From: Bacteroides acidifaciens
GTDB taxonomy: Bacteria > Bacteroidota > Bacteroidia > Bacteroidales > Bacteroidaceae
DNA: 64,000 nt
NCBI RefSeq assembly: GCF_903181435.1
Contig: NZ_CAEUHO010000004.1
Span: 1-64,000 of the forward strand
Direction: 5' to 3'
Under the pieces are notes generated by a model that had not been told where the DNA came from, ran no database searches, and saw nothing but the letters and a program-made list of their open reading frames with translations. Below, one piece after another: positions 27,801-36,744 of this stretch (within the stretch, counting starts at the first letter, position 1; every line of letters starts with the position of its first letter). The translations under genes were made by a program, and so were the position numbers.

Positions 27801-28770
27801 ATTCTTTGATTCCGCCGTTATCTTTCTGGCTTTCTTTATACCGTTTGCCGTCCTCAAAGAGGATGCCTTTCTCGTTTTCTACCCAGTAGTCGCGATTATA
27901 AGCATTGAGGTGTCCCTGATAGAAGCCGAATTTAGGCAACAGGACAGGGTTTCCAGTCAGTTGGTAGAAGTCATTCAACAAGGCTACCGCCCCGTCGTTA
28001 ATCATATAGAATACATCCAAATAGTCTGATTCGTGGTACAGTTTTACTTTCCCCTGTTCAGAGGCTCCGAAGTCATACTTTCCTTTCTTGAAAGTGTACC
28101 ACATCACGCCGTACCCATTTGTAGACCAGTAGTAAGGTGTGGGTGATGCAACTCCCCCGTCTGTCCAGCTATTCTGGTTTTCGATGGAGATTACTTTGCC
28201 CTTATGGGAGAATCGTCCGTTCTGGACACCTCCGCCGTAAAAGAATTCTTGCGGGGTTTCTTTCAAGGTCAAGGTCACTTTTCCTTTCTCAAAAAGAGGT
28301 GCTTCCAGTTCTTCTACTACAACGGTGTTAGTCGCCAAGTTAGTTACTTTGAGTAAAGAGGTCTTTTTATCCAACCGGACTTTTATCTTTTCAGTAGTCA
28401 GAAAGACGAAATCGTCATTTTCTTCCAATTCCAGTTGGGAGAGTTCTTTTCGAGGATTGTCTACCAATATCTGCGCTTCCGGTTTGGCCTGAGGATCTCT
28501 GATTATTCTTCCGGAATTGTCTTGAAAGACACGGAAGATGTTTTCACCGTAGAAATCCAATGTCATTCGTTGGTTATTGGAGAATAGAATTTCGACGGTG
28601 GTGGGGTTTATTTTTCTTGCACTAACTATCGGCGATGTATGTGCTGCCAATTTTGCCCCTACCGTGGTCTCATACTGCTTGGCCTGTATCTGCGCATAAC
28701 AGAGCGTCAGAGACAAACCGAATGTAAATAAGAATATTTTCATACCTGCATTTACAAATTTCTTTTTCAT
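24895..28770 (-). CDS. Multidomain GH31 enzyme with F5/8, dockerin and cohesin-like modules
   Basis: The secreted protein has about 1291 residues. Approximate layout: signal peptide (1-27), GH31 N-terminal beta-sandwich, (beta/alpha)8 barrel (about 260-640), C-terminal beta domains, Fn3 (about 860-950), F5/8-type C carbohydrate-binding domain (about 950-1095), two dockerin-type calcium repeats (DINVDGKIDGND, DINKNGLIDAYD) and a cohesin-like C-terminal domain. The nucleophile strand reads VLKTDVAWVGAGYSFGLNG instead of the usual WxDxNE, and the acid/base region is IWSGDQTGGVWEY. From memory this pattern resembles the GH31 subgroup of alpha-N-acetylgalactosaminidases rather than alpha-glucosidases. 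Start 28770 (MKKKFVNAG) is preferred over 28785. Confidence 0.85.
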   Translation of the reverse strand: MKKKFVNAGMKIFLFTFGLSLTLCYAQIQAKQYETTVGAKLAAHTSPIVSARKINPTTVEILFSNNQRMTLDFYGENIFRVFQDNSGRIIRDPQAKPEAQILVDNPRKELSQLELEENDDFVFLTTEKIKVRLDKKTSLLKVTNLATNTVVVEELEAPLFEKGKVTLTLKETPQEFFYGGGVQNGRFSHKGKVISIENQNSWTDGGVASPTPYYWSTNGYGVMWYTFKKGKYDFGASEQGKVKLYHESDYLDVFYMINDGAVALLNDFYQLTGNPVLLPKFGFYQGHLNAYNRDYWVENEKGILFEDGKRYKESQKDNGGIKESLNGEKDNYQFSARAVIDRYKKHDMPLGWLLPNDGYGAGYGQTETLDGNIQNLKSLGDYARQNGVEIGLWTQSDLHPKEGVSALLQRDIVKEVRDAGVRVLKTDVAWVGAGYSFGLNGVADVGHIMPYYGSDARPFIISLDGWAGTQRYAGIWSGDQTGGVWEYIRFHIPTYIGSGLSGQPNITSDMDGIFGGKNLIVNTRDFQWKTFTPMELNMDGWGSNEKYPHALGEPATSINRWYLKLKSELMPYAYSIAKEAVDGMPMIRAMFLEYPNAYTQGTATQYQYLYGPYFLIAPIYQATKADEKGNDIRDGIYLPEGTWIDYFTGEKYEGNCILNNFASPLWKLPVFVKNGAIIPLTNPNNNTTEINKGIRIYELYPCGKSTFTEYDDDGVSEEYKRGKGVTTDIESEVDAKNNVTVTIYPTKGDFAGFVKEKATEFRINVTALPKKVTAQLGKKKVKLTKAASKDEFEKGENVFFYDEAPNLNRFATKGSEFEKVVITKNPQLLVKLAATDITVNTTTLRIEGFRFAPEDRHRITTGTLTAPIARITAGNTEAYTLKPTWDKVTNADFYEIDFMDMRYTTIKDMELLFKDLTPETSYSFKIRAVNKDGVSDWAEFSATTKSDPLEFAIRGIKGECTAASQGRVGVKRLFDFVESGDIWHTKYGEKAVPFELVMDLVTVNQLDKFHYLPRINAGNGTLLKGTVSYSMNKEQWTEAGTFEWQRNDDVKIFNFTSHPTARYIKLSVTEAVGNYGSGKEIYVFKVPGTESYLQGDINVDGKIDGNDLTSYTNYTGLRKGDSDFEGYISNGDINKNGLIDAYDISVVATQLEGGADNRGTDKVDGTIEISTPKQVYDKDEIIEIQVKGIDLRAVNAFSFALPYNQQDYEFVGVELQNMNAMENLTYDRLHTNGSKALYPTFVNVGNKKTLEGTVDLCLLKFKAKRKVKFGLKIIDGLLVDKKLNTHKSGIQ

Positions 28771-28810
28771 ACTTTCTATCATCAATTTACGTATTCATTA
28801 TTTGACAAAT

Positions 28811-28842
28811 AAGGCTACCTCATCACTACTTGAGGCAGCCTC
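28811..28842 (-). terminator. Strong intra-operon hairpin upstream of the GH31 gene
   Basis: On the minus strand a 12-bp stem (28831-28842 with 28811-28822, one or two wobble pairs) closes an 8-base loop and is followed by TATTTGTC. It lies in the 103-bp gap between the lipoprotein stop and the GH31 start. It could be a partial terminator or an mRNA-stabilising 3' end that makes the SusCD/lipoprotein genes more abundant than the enzyme genes downstream. Confidence 0.6.
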
Positions 28843-28873
28843 ATTCCTTAAGCGAACAATCGTTTCTATAAAA

Positions 28874-30328
28874 TTATTTCATACCAACATTGAATTCAGC
28901 TACCTGTATAGTACCTCCGTTCTTATTAATTTCGTCCTCATCGATGTGCAAATCACTCCAATCAATATACTGCACTTTAATGTATCGATAGGTAGATTTT
29001 TCAACGGGCAGTTCAATCTTATCCGTATTATTATCGTGAGGTATAACAATATTGGATTTTATCTCACTAAAGTTCACACCGTCATCGCTTCCATACATAG
29101 TAATTCCCCACGCCCGCAAATAATTGAACGAATTAGTAGTTCTGTGCGCCCATGTGAAATAATTAAAACTTTGCTTCATTCCCATGTCAACGACAAAATA
29201 AAGGGGAACATCTTTAGCGGCCGCGACATCGGTTCCATACGTTTTACCGGGTTTCACCAATGACAAATAGGTCGTAGCATCATCATCAAGGATATGTTCC
29301 GGATTACCGGTGTTGCCATCTTTCACATAATTTCTTCCACTGCCATAGGTGATAGAAGTAGTCACTTTCCAGTTCTCACGTTCATTCCATGATTTTATTG
29401 TAAACTTAAGAGTAAGAGGTGAGACTCCAACATTCAGTTCTTCATCAAGCGGAGATATCTGGATTTCAGCTTCCCCCCCAGCAGTTGTCATCAGTATTCC
29501 TTCTTCTGAGATAGAGATACAATCAGTTCCGGAAATAACCTCGTATTTCAATCGCTTGTCAGCCGCATTTTCCGGCAAAAAGGTCACAAGGGAAGATAAG
29601 TCAAACTCCTGCCCGACAAGCAATGTCTGTCCATTGATTTCTGCTGCTTTGTCATTCAGCTTGATTTCCTCAATAGGAATACTGCCTTTCACTACCAGTT
29701 TTAGTTCTTTCACAATGTTCAGCCCATCGGTAGAACGAATTTCAATCACCGCTTCTCCCATATTCATTCCCTGCACAAGGCTTCCTTCAACAATTTTCAC
29801 TATATCTCCGTATCCTTCTTTCACAGTATATGTCAATGCACCGGCATCTGCCGACCACGGCATGACCGTGACATATTCCGCCAAATCTACCGGTTCTTCC
29901 ATTCCTATGGTAACTTCGGGACTTAACACTACATCACGAATCAACGATGCCACTACTTTCAGTGTACAATCGGCGGATATAGACTTACTGGTGCGGTATT
30001 TTATAGTCAAAGTAGTTTCACCCGGTTTCAACAATGTTAGCTTGCCATTCTTATCTACTGTCGCGATGCTATTATCGCCTACCTCATAAACATAAGCCAA
30101 AGAATTGAATGATAGTGCCTCAGGAGTTACAGTGACCGATAGAGAATACGTCTCATCAGCTAAAGGAATGGCGAGCACATTCTTCTTATCCACATGGTCG
30201 ATTTTCAGTTTCACATCATCGTAATAAGAATGATCCGATGCATATTCATGTTCGTCCGAACAGCCTGTTGCCGCCAAAGCGGCAATCAGGCAAAACGAAC
30301 CTATCAAATGATTTAATTTTGTTTTCAT
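28874..30328 (-). CDS. Surface lipoprotein with Ig-like repeats and F5/8 domain
   Basis: The 484-residue lipoprotein (LIGSFCLIAALAATGC, Cys about residue 23) has three bacterial Ig-like (BIG2-type) segments, e.g. GDNSIATVDKNGKLTLLKPG, and a C-terminal F5/8 type C domain (about 330-484; GNPEHILDDDATTYL, YRYIKVQYIDW) ending VAEFNVGMK. It is a paralogue of the next gene upstream (30348-31775) with the same layout. Position after SusC/SusD corresponds to SusE/F-like surface glycan-binding proteins, so it probably helps capture glycan at the outer membrane. The name of the ligand cannot be read. Confidence 0.8.
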   Translation of the reverse strand: MKTKLNHLIGSFCLIAALAATGCSDEHEYASDHSYYDDVKLKIDHVDKKNVLAIPLADETYSLSVTVTPEALSFNSLAYVYEVGDNSIATVDKNGKLTLLKPGETTLTIKYRTSKSISADCTLKVVASLIRDVVLSPEVTIGMEEPVDLAEYVTVMPWSADAGALTYTVKEGYGDIVKIVEGSLVQGMNMGEAVIEIRSTDGLNIVKELKLVVKGSIPIEEIKLNDKAAEINGQTLLVGQEFDLSSLVTFLPENAADKRLKYEVISGTDCISISEEGILMTTAGGEAEIQISPLDEELNVGVSPLTLKFTIKSWNERENWKVTTSITYGSGRNYVKDGNTGNPEHILDDDATTYLSLVKPGKTYGTDVAAAKDVPLYFVVDMGMKQSFNYFTWAHRTTNSFNYLRAWGITMYGSDDGVNFSEIKSNIVIPHDNNTDKIELPVEKSTYRYIKVQYIDWSDLHIDEDEINKNGGTIQVAEFNVGMK

Positions 30329-30347
30329 AAACTCTTAGTTTAAACAG

Positions 30348-31775
30348 TTACTTTTTACCGACATTGAATTCGGCTACGCAAACATTCGTACCGTCATCTT
30401 TGTACCAATCTTTGAATTCAACCTTGATATATCTGCACTTGGACAATGCTACCGACTGTTCTATCTCCAGCAATTTCGAATCCGTTTGCGGACCTAAAAC
30501 AATATCTTCCTGAATAACAGTATAGTTTTCATTATCATTACTTCCATACATCGAAATCTTGAAAATCTGGAAATTCTTATTGTTATTTCTATGCTTATAT
30601 TTGAAATAATTAAATTCCTGTTCCGCTTTCATATCAACCACAAAGAAAAGCACATGGTCGGCAGGAGTAACCTCTTGATTATACTTCTTACCCGGCTTAG
30701 TCAATGCCAAGTAAGTATTATCCTTTCCATCTATTGCATGTTCCGGATTACCTGTAGCATTGTCTGTTGTATAATTTTTGCCGTTAGCATAAACGATGGA
30801 TGTATCAACGAACCACAAAGAGCGTTCAAACAACGTCAGAGAAGCGTCAACAGTAAACTTTATCGTTTGAGGAGTAGCCACTTGGAATTCATCTATCGCA
30901 GAAATTTTAATTTCTACCTCCCCTTCACCTGTTGTTCTCACTACACCATTCTCATCTACTTCGGCATTTCCTGCCACAAGTTCATAAGCCAACGTCTGTT
31001 CAGAAGCATTCGATGGATATACAGTTACCAAAGCACCCAAATTGAAGACTTGTCCTATCGGAGCTTTCTTTCCATTCAGATTGGCGGCATTGTTTAATTC
31101 TATTCTTTCTACAGGAATCTTTCCGGTCACTTCTACTGTCACTTCTGCCGATATTCCGGAACCATCAGTTGCCGATACCATAATGGTAGCTGTCCCTTTA
31201 GCTAATGCTTTGACAACACTACTTCCTTCAGCGATTTCCACCAACTCTTCCGAACCGGCTTTTACCTCGTAATGAAGTTTTTTATTATCCGCATCAGACG
31301 GAATAGCAACAACAAATGGCGCCAAATCCAATTCTTTTCCTTCTTCCACACGGATGTCGGTACCTGTTACTTTCAACTCTCTGACAAATGTAGGTTGCAC
31401 CTCCAATGTACAGCTTGCAGATATCTCCTGATTACCACGAAACTTTGCTGTCAAAGTAGTTGTTCCCACCTTCAGCAATGTAATCATACCATCATCAGCC
31501 ACCGAAGCAATGCTTGCATCCTCCACTTCATAAATATAAGCTTTAGAATCAATAAACACATTTTCGGGAATTACAGCAATAGTAAGAGCATGAGTCTTAT
31601 TTGCCAGTTTCACAGATAATACGTCATTCTCATCCACCAGATTCATTTTCAAACTGACATTGTCATAAGAGGAGTAATCCGTATCATACTTATATTCTTC
31701 CGAACAACCAACTGCGAGCCATAATGCGGCAATCAGGCAAAACGGAGCTATCAGATATTTATATATAGATTTCAT
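30348..31775 (-). CDS. Surface lipoprotein, paralogue with Ig-like and F5/8 domains
   Basis: The 475-residue lipoprotein (CLIAALWLAVGC, Cys about residue 24) matches its neighbour domain by domain: EYKYDTDYSSYDNVSLKM parallels EYASDHSYYDDVKLKI near the N-terminus, the BIG2-like repeat EDASIASVADDGMITLLKVG parallels the same repeat there, and both end in an F5/8 domain and VAEFNVG. The two are a tandem duplication separated by 19 bp. Sequences have diverged strongly, which suggests different ligands or immune-driven surface variation. It immediately follows the second SusD gene (19-bp gap). Confidence 0.8.
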   Translation of the reverse strand: MKSIYKYLIAPFCLIAALWLAVGCSEEYKYDTDYSSYDNVSLKMNLVDENDVLSVKLANKTHALTIAVIPENVFIDSKAYIYEVEDASIASVADDGMITLLKVGTTTLTAKFRGNQEISASCTLEVQPTFVRELKVTGTDIRVEEGKELDLAPFVVAIPSDADNKKLHYEVKAGSEELVEIAEGSSVVKALAKGTATIMVSATDGSGISAEVTVEVTGKIPVERIELNNAANLNGKKAPIGQVFNLGALVTVYPSNASEQTLAYELVAGNAEVDENGVVRTTGEGEVEIKISAIDEFQVATPQTIKFTVDASLTLFERSLWFVDTSIVYANGKNYTTDNATGNPEHAIDGKDNTYLALTKPGKKYNQEVTPADHVLFFVVDMKAEQEFNYFKYKHRNNNKNFQIFKISMYGSNDNENYTVIQEDIVLGPQTDSKLLEIEQSVALSKCRYIKVEFKDWYKDDGTNVCVAEFNVGKK

Positions 31776-31794
31776 ATATTATTTTATTAAATGA

Positions 31795-33567
31795 TTACCA
31801 ACCCGGATTTTGAATTATCATTCCGTGAGAAGCATTGATTTCATCTTGTGGAATAGCACTAAAGTACATCTTCTGAGAGAAGAAGTGTTGTTCAATAGGC
31901 ATCAGGCTCCATGTGAAAGTACCGTCCGGCATCTTTTCCCAGACTGCCGCATTGGTCCATACACCATTTAGTTTCTCATACAATTTACGACGTTTCAAAT
32001 CCCAGAAACGGTTGCCACACTCATTAGCAAATTCAATACGTCTTTCGTTAATGATGAAATCAATCATTTCGTCTTTATCCATATTTTCCGGTACACCGTA
32101 TCTTTTATCAGCTCCCGGTTGAATGCCTGCCCGGTTGCGAAGTTCAAACAACTGCTTCTCTATTTCATTCCGGTTTCTATCCACATCCAGCTCAGTCAAA
32201 GCTTCAGCATACAGTAACATAATATCAGCATAACGAATGAACGACAAACCTGTACCGTCACCATAATCACTATCGCCTCCCAGTTTCGATTCATCACAAC
32301 ATTTCCTGAAGAAATAACCGGTAGCCGTACCACCGCTCACCGCGTACCCATCCTGTTCAGCTCCTTTGTAGGTATATACCACCTCCGGTTCTCCTTGTTT
32401 TTTCTTCACCCATTTAGCTCCGTTATAAATAATCGTATAATCCAGACGGGGATCACGGTCTTTATACGGATTCTCCTTGTAAGCCTTGCTTTCCTTATCA
32501 ATCGGTGTACCGTCAATCATCGGGAAGGCTTCTACCAATTCATGATAAGGCTGGATCTGCGCTCCGCCTTTGGCACTTTTCGGCAAAAGTGCGCTAGAAG
32601 GATAACAAGTGGTATATACTGTCAGCCAGAACCATACACGTTCACTATTTACACGTTTCGTTGTAGCTTGATAAAAACCGTATCCGGGGCGAGTCGTATT
32701 ATCCACCATCAACTCATGAGTTCCCAGATTCATCAAATCTTTAGCTGCAGTCACTACATTCTGCCATCTGTTCTTATCATAATCATCATAGCCTACCAAC
32801 AAGCGATTATCTCCGCTTCCGATATTTCCGCCATTATACAATGGGCTGGCAGCCAATGTATACAACTCCGTCAACACACCCAAAGCAGCAGCCTTGGTAG
32901 GACGGCCATAGTCAGCACCTGACTGTTCCAAAGGTAATGCATCCGCTACGGTCCTCAACTCCTGTGCTACATAGTTGACACATTCTTCAAATGTAGAACG
33001 AGGTAAAAGAGTCGGTTCAAATGGATCGATCACTTCATCGTATACCAATACCACTCCACCATACTGGCGCATCAAGTGAAAATAGAAGAATGCACGAATA
33101 AATCGAGCCTCATAAGCCAGTTTTTCTTTTGTAGCGTCCGTCAAAGGTGCTTTCTTATAATTCTGAAGGAAGGAATTACAACGATAAATTGTCTGATACA
33201 TCTCCAGCCAACCTGTCTTGAAATCAGTGAAACCGGCATTTGTTCCTCCTTGACTGAAATCTCCTTTCGTATAAGCAGGCGTAAACTCAGTTACCTTAAA
33301 GTATGCACAGTAACGACTATTATCCGTTCCCGCTTCATAGTCTTTATAATTTTGCAAGGTACTAGGCACACTATGTGGCGACATTGTGACACGCCCCAGC
33401 TGCCAGAACAAAGCGGCATGGAATCCCATCACTTTCATACTGTCCGCAAAGACAGCCTCAAGGTCATCCGTTTCCTTTCCTTTACTATCCAGGAATCCCT
33501 CTGAAGTTTCGGTACATGCCGCCACTACGCAGCACATAGCCAGAAAGATTATTATTATCTTCTTCAT
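31795..33567 (-). CDS. susD-like: SusD-like surface glycan-binding lipoprotein
   Basis: The 590-residue lipoprotein (MKKIIIIFLAMCCVVAAC, Cys about residue 18) has SusD/RagB features: a TPR-like N-terminal half (WLEMYQTIYRCNSFLQNY, ARFIRAFFYFHLMRQYGGV) and a C-terminal RagB/SusD domain (LSFIRYADIMLLYAEALTE, NERRIEFANECGNRFWDLKR, NPGW at the end). It caps the partner SusC porin encoded 13 bp upstream and binds glycan at the cell surface. Its start follows the SusC stop closely, as is usual for these pairs. Confidence 0.93.
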   Translation of the reverse strand: MKKIIIIFLAMCCVVAACTETSEGFLDSKGKETDDLEAVFADSMKVMGFHAALFWQLGRVTMSPHSVPSTLQNYKDYEAGTDNSRYCAYFKVTEFTPAYTKGDFSQGGTNAGFTDFKTGWLEMYQTIYRCNSFLQNYKKAPLTDATKEKLAYEARFIRAFFYFHLMRQYGGVVLVYDEVIDPFEPTLLPRSTFEECVNYVAQELRTVADALPLEQSGADYGRPTKAAALGVLTELYTLAASPLYNGGNIGSGDNRLLVGYDDYDKNRWQNVVTAAKDLMNLGTHELMVDNTTRPGYGFYQATTKRVNSERVWFWLTVYTTCYPSSALLPKSAKGGAQIQPYHELVEAFPMIDGTPIDKESKAYKENPYKDRDPRLDYTIIYNGAKWVKKKQGEPEVVYTYKGAEQDGYAVSGGTATGYFFRKCCDESKLGGDSDYGDGTGLSFIRYADIMLLYAEALTELDVDRNRNEIEKQLFELRNRAGIQPGADKRYGVPENMDKDEMIDFIINERRIEFANECGNRFWDLKRRKLYEKLNGVWTNAAVWEKMPDGTFTWSLMPIEQHFFSQKMYFSAIPQDEINASHGMIIQNPGW

Positions 33568-33580
33568 TATAATCGTTTAT

Positions 33581-36500
33581 TTAAAAAGCAATTTGACATC
33601 CAATATTATATACACGCTGCTGCGGATAAGTATCCATCGGGTTGCCCGAACTTACACGGCTACTTTCCGGGTCTACCTGATAATCACCTAATGCCGACCA
33701 TGTCATCAAATTCTGTGCAGAGCCGTAGAAACGAACTGAATTCAGTCCCACTTTCTTCACCCATGCGTCCGGCAGCCTGTATCCTACCTCCAGATTCTTC
33801 CAACGGATGTAGTTAGCGGAACGCAACCAGAATGTAGATAATTCCGAGTTATTACCATTTTGCTCCCACAAAATAGGGAAAGCGGCATTCTTATTCATCT
33901 CAATCAATTGTGCCGGATCCGTCACTTTATTGCCGCTTTCATCAAACTGTGTCCATCTATTCAGATGCAACGGACGCGGACGTCCGTCACCGCTACCGAT
34001 ATGTAACACTTTCTCAATGCTCAATGAAGCTCCCGTCGCTCCTTGGAATAACGCACTTACATCAAAGTTCTTATAAGAAAATCCCACTGTCAGACCATAG
34101 TTGAAATCAGGGCGGGAATTACCAATAGCCACCTTATCATATTGGTCTATGATTCCGTCGGCTACTCCGTCCGGGCCACTGATATCTTTGTAGCGAAGGT
34201 CACCCGGACGCAATGTTCTGAGTTTGTCATACGGCCCGTTATCTATTTCTTCTTGTGTATTATAGAAACCATCCGCCACATAACCGAATTTTGTACCGAT
34301 AGCCCTACCTGTACTCATGCTCAGTTTATACGGACTGGGAGCTTCCCCCATTTCCAGAATCTTGTTTTTTGCATGCGATACGATACCACGGAAAAAATAA
34401 CTGAAATCTTTTCCAATCTTGTCTCTCCAGGTCAGTTCCGCATCCCAACCTTTATTTTCCGTGCGTCCGATATTCATATAAGGTAGTACACCCGACTTAT
34501 ATCCGGCATAGAGAGGAACAGATTCCGGCTTCGACAAGATATCATTCCGTCGGTTATAGAAATATTCAAATGTAGCAGATAAACGGCTGTCGAACATTCT
34601 CAAATCAATACCAAGATTCAATTTCTTTTCCACTTCCCAACGTACATCCTCATTAGCAATTTTATCAAGGAAATAAGCGGGAATTTTACTTGTTGAACGT
34701 TGATTCTCCCCAAAAGGATAGTCATATTCTTTCTTGTAACTTTCAAGGTATGTATATACACCACCTACTACAGCATCAGCTCCTGAAAGCCCATAGGAAC
34801 CTCTCAATTTCAGCAAGTTTATCTGGAGGCCGTTAAGGAAATTCTTTGCGTACGGTTCTTCTGCCACATTCCATCCGATAGAAACTGAAGGGAAGAAGTC
34901 GAAACGGTTGGCCTTTGAAAAACGGTCCGAGCCATTGTATGCCCCACTAAGCTCAAGCAAATATCTGGAATTGTAATCATAGCTGACACGAGCAGAATAA
35001 CTCATCGAGTTGCTCGGCGTATCAGAGCCTGCGCGATTGGAATACCAGTTGCCTAGCAATAAAGCACCTATATTATGTCCGCCAAAACGTCTGCTATACG
35101 ACAAGTCTATACGGGTATTGATTTGTACATACGGTTTGGAAGTCGTTTCCTTCACTCCCATAGGACGCAATACATACAAGTCGTCATTAATCGGTCGATA
35201 AGAATCCGATTCGGCATCATGATAGAATGCCAGATAGTCCCCATCACCTCTCTTAAGTTCCCTCTTGGTTCCCCAGCGGTTGGTAAGTGCCATTACTCCT
35301 CTCACTTTCAACCCTTTAGTAATAAAATCCAATTTATGTTCCAACGTGATATTACCATTTACATTGTTCTTCCATTCACGTTTGTAACCACCTTGAGACA
35401 TCAATGCCAGAGGATTCATCGCCTGACCTACCTTCATGCCATACGTTCCGTCCGGATTGTGTGCCGGATAGTTCCAAGGAGTGAAGTGTCCACCAAGCAA
35501 ACGGGTGAAGATACTATAATCCCCACTCTGACCCACTGACGGTAAATGAGGTTCATTCAGCTCAGACAAAATAGCATTGGCATTGATTCTGAACAGAAAG
35601 TCTTTGGTAATCTGTATATCAAAATTAGAACGGATATTGTAACGTTTCAAATAATAATCATTATTAAAATCCTCAGTCTTCTCTACTTCTTTGAGCAAAC
35701 CGGTCTGATTCGTATAACCGATAGCCACAAAATATTTCACCTTGTCAGTCCCCCCCTGTATGTCTACATTATACTGTTGCATCATAGCAGCTTTCTTATA
35801 CATAAGGTCGTACCAGTCCACATTTGGGTAGAGATAAGGAGAATCACCGGTACGGAAATGCTCCAATGCTTCATCACTAAGAAGCTCCTGATTCTTTTCC
35901 AATGCAGCGGTATTTTCCGCATTCATATACATCTCCTTTATCAGTTTCAAGCTTTCATACGAATTAAGGAATGTATTTTCATAAGTAGGTTGCTGAAAAC
36001 CGACATCAGCTCTGAATGTAATCTTCGGTTTGCCTTCCGAGCCACGACGGGTAGTAACCAAAATAACACCATTAGCTCCTTTCAGACCGAAGATAGAGGT
36101 ACTACCTGCATCTTTCAGCACACTGATATCCTGAATGTCGTTCGGCGAAAGTTGGGAAAGGGTTTCGATGTCTGATTCTACATCGTCAATCAATACCAGC
36201 GGCGAAGTGCTGACATCTGCATAAGTGGATATACCGCGTATAAAGATATCTGCAGCATCTTTACCGGGCTGTCCGCTTCCCTGCAACTGGAAAAGTCCCG
36301 GCAGACGTCCGGCAAGTGCATTCTGCACAGTGGAAGTGGGCGATTGCCTTAAGGTCATACCATTCACCTGGCTGATAGACGCCACGTTTGAAAGCCGAGA
36401 CTTCGTACCGAACCCTTGCTGTACAATTTCTACTTCCTGAAGCATATTTCCATCCGCCTCCATCGAGATGACCATACCGTTTGTAGCTGTCACCGTCTGT

Positions 36501-36730
36501 GAAGCATAGCCGATATAGCTGACTTTAATCTTTGCTTTGGATGATTTCAGTTTAATGGAGAACTTACCATCAATGTCTGTGATTGTTCCGTTGCCCGGAT
36601 TATTCACTTCCAGAATAGTTGCTCCGACCAATACTTCGCCAAGGTCATCTTTTACAGTACCTTTGACGATCACTTGTGCCCATACGGCAAGTGGCATGAG
36701 CGCCAATAATAGGATGATTATTCGTTTCAT
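33581..36730 (-). CDS. susC-like: SusC-like TonB-dependent glycan transporter
   Basis: The protein of about 1049 residues has a signal peptide (MKRIIILLLALMPLAVWAQ), an N-terminal CarboxypepD_reg-like domain (VKGTVKDDLGEVLVGATI, KVSYIGYASQTV), a plug (LNALAGRLPGLFQ-like VQNALAGRLPGLFQLQGSG, IRGISTY, VLKDAGSTSIFGLKGANGV) and a 22-strand outer-membrane barrel ending QRVYNIGCQIAF. It imports oligosaccharides with energy from TonB. The start at 36730 gives a normal signal peptide; a start at 36757 would overlap the upstream SusD gene by 13 bases. Confidence 0.95.
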   Translation of the reverse strand: MKRIIILLLALMPLAVWAQVIVKGTVKDDLGEVLVGATILEVNNPGNGTITDIDGKFSIKLKSSKAKIKVSYIGYASQTVTATNGMVISMEADGNMLQEVEIVQQGFGTKSRLSNVASISQVNGMTLRQSPTSTVQNALAGRLPGLFQLQGSGQPGKDAADIFIRGISTYADVSTSPLVLIDDVESDIETLSQLSPNDIQDISVLKDAGSTSIFGLKGANGVILVTTRRGSEGKPKITFRADVGFQQPTYENTFLNSYESLKLIKEMYMNAENTAALEKNQELLSDEALEHFRTGDSPYLYPNVDWYDLMYKKAAMMQQYNVDIQGGTDKVKYFVAIGYTNQTGLLKEVEKTEDFNNDYYLKRYNIRSNFDIQITKDFLFRINANAILSELNEPHLPSVGQSGDYSIFTRLLGGHFTPWNYPAHNPDGTYGMKVGQAMNPLALMSQGGYKREWKNNVNGNITLEHKLDFITKGLKVRGVMALTNRWGTKRELKRGDGDYLAFYHDAESDSYRPINDDLYVLRPMGVKETTSKPYVQINTRIDLSYSRRFGGHNIGALLLGNWYSNRAGSDTPSNSMSYSARVSYDYNSRYLLELSGAYNGSDRFSKANRFDFFPSVSIGWNVAEEPYAKNFLNGLQINLLKLRGSYGLSGADAVVGGVYTYLESYKKEYDYPFGENQRSTSKIPAYFLDKIANEDVRWEVEKKLNLGIDLRMFDSRLSATFEYFYNRRNDILSKPESVPLYAGYKSGVLPYMNIGRTENKGWDAELTWRDKIGKDFSYFFRGIVSHAKNKILEMGEAPSPYKLSMSTGRAIGTKFGYVADGFYNTQEEIDNGPYDKLRTLRPGDLRYKDISGPDGVADGIIDQYDKVAIGNSRPDFNYGLTVGFSYKNFDVSALFQGATGASLSIEKVLHIGSGDGRPRPLHLNRWTQFDESGNKVTDPAQLIEMNKNAAFPILWEQNGNNSELSTFWLRSANYIRWKNLEVGYRLPDAWVKKVGLNSVRFYGSAQNLMTWSALGDYQVDPESSRVSSGNPMDTYPQQRVYNIGCQIAF

Positions 36731-36744
36731 AAAATTCTGTGTTT

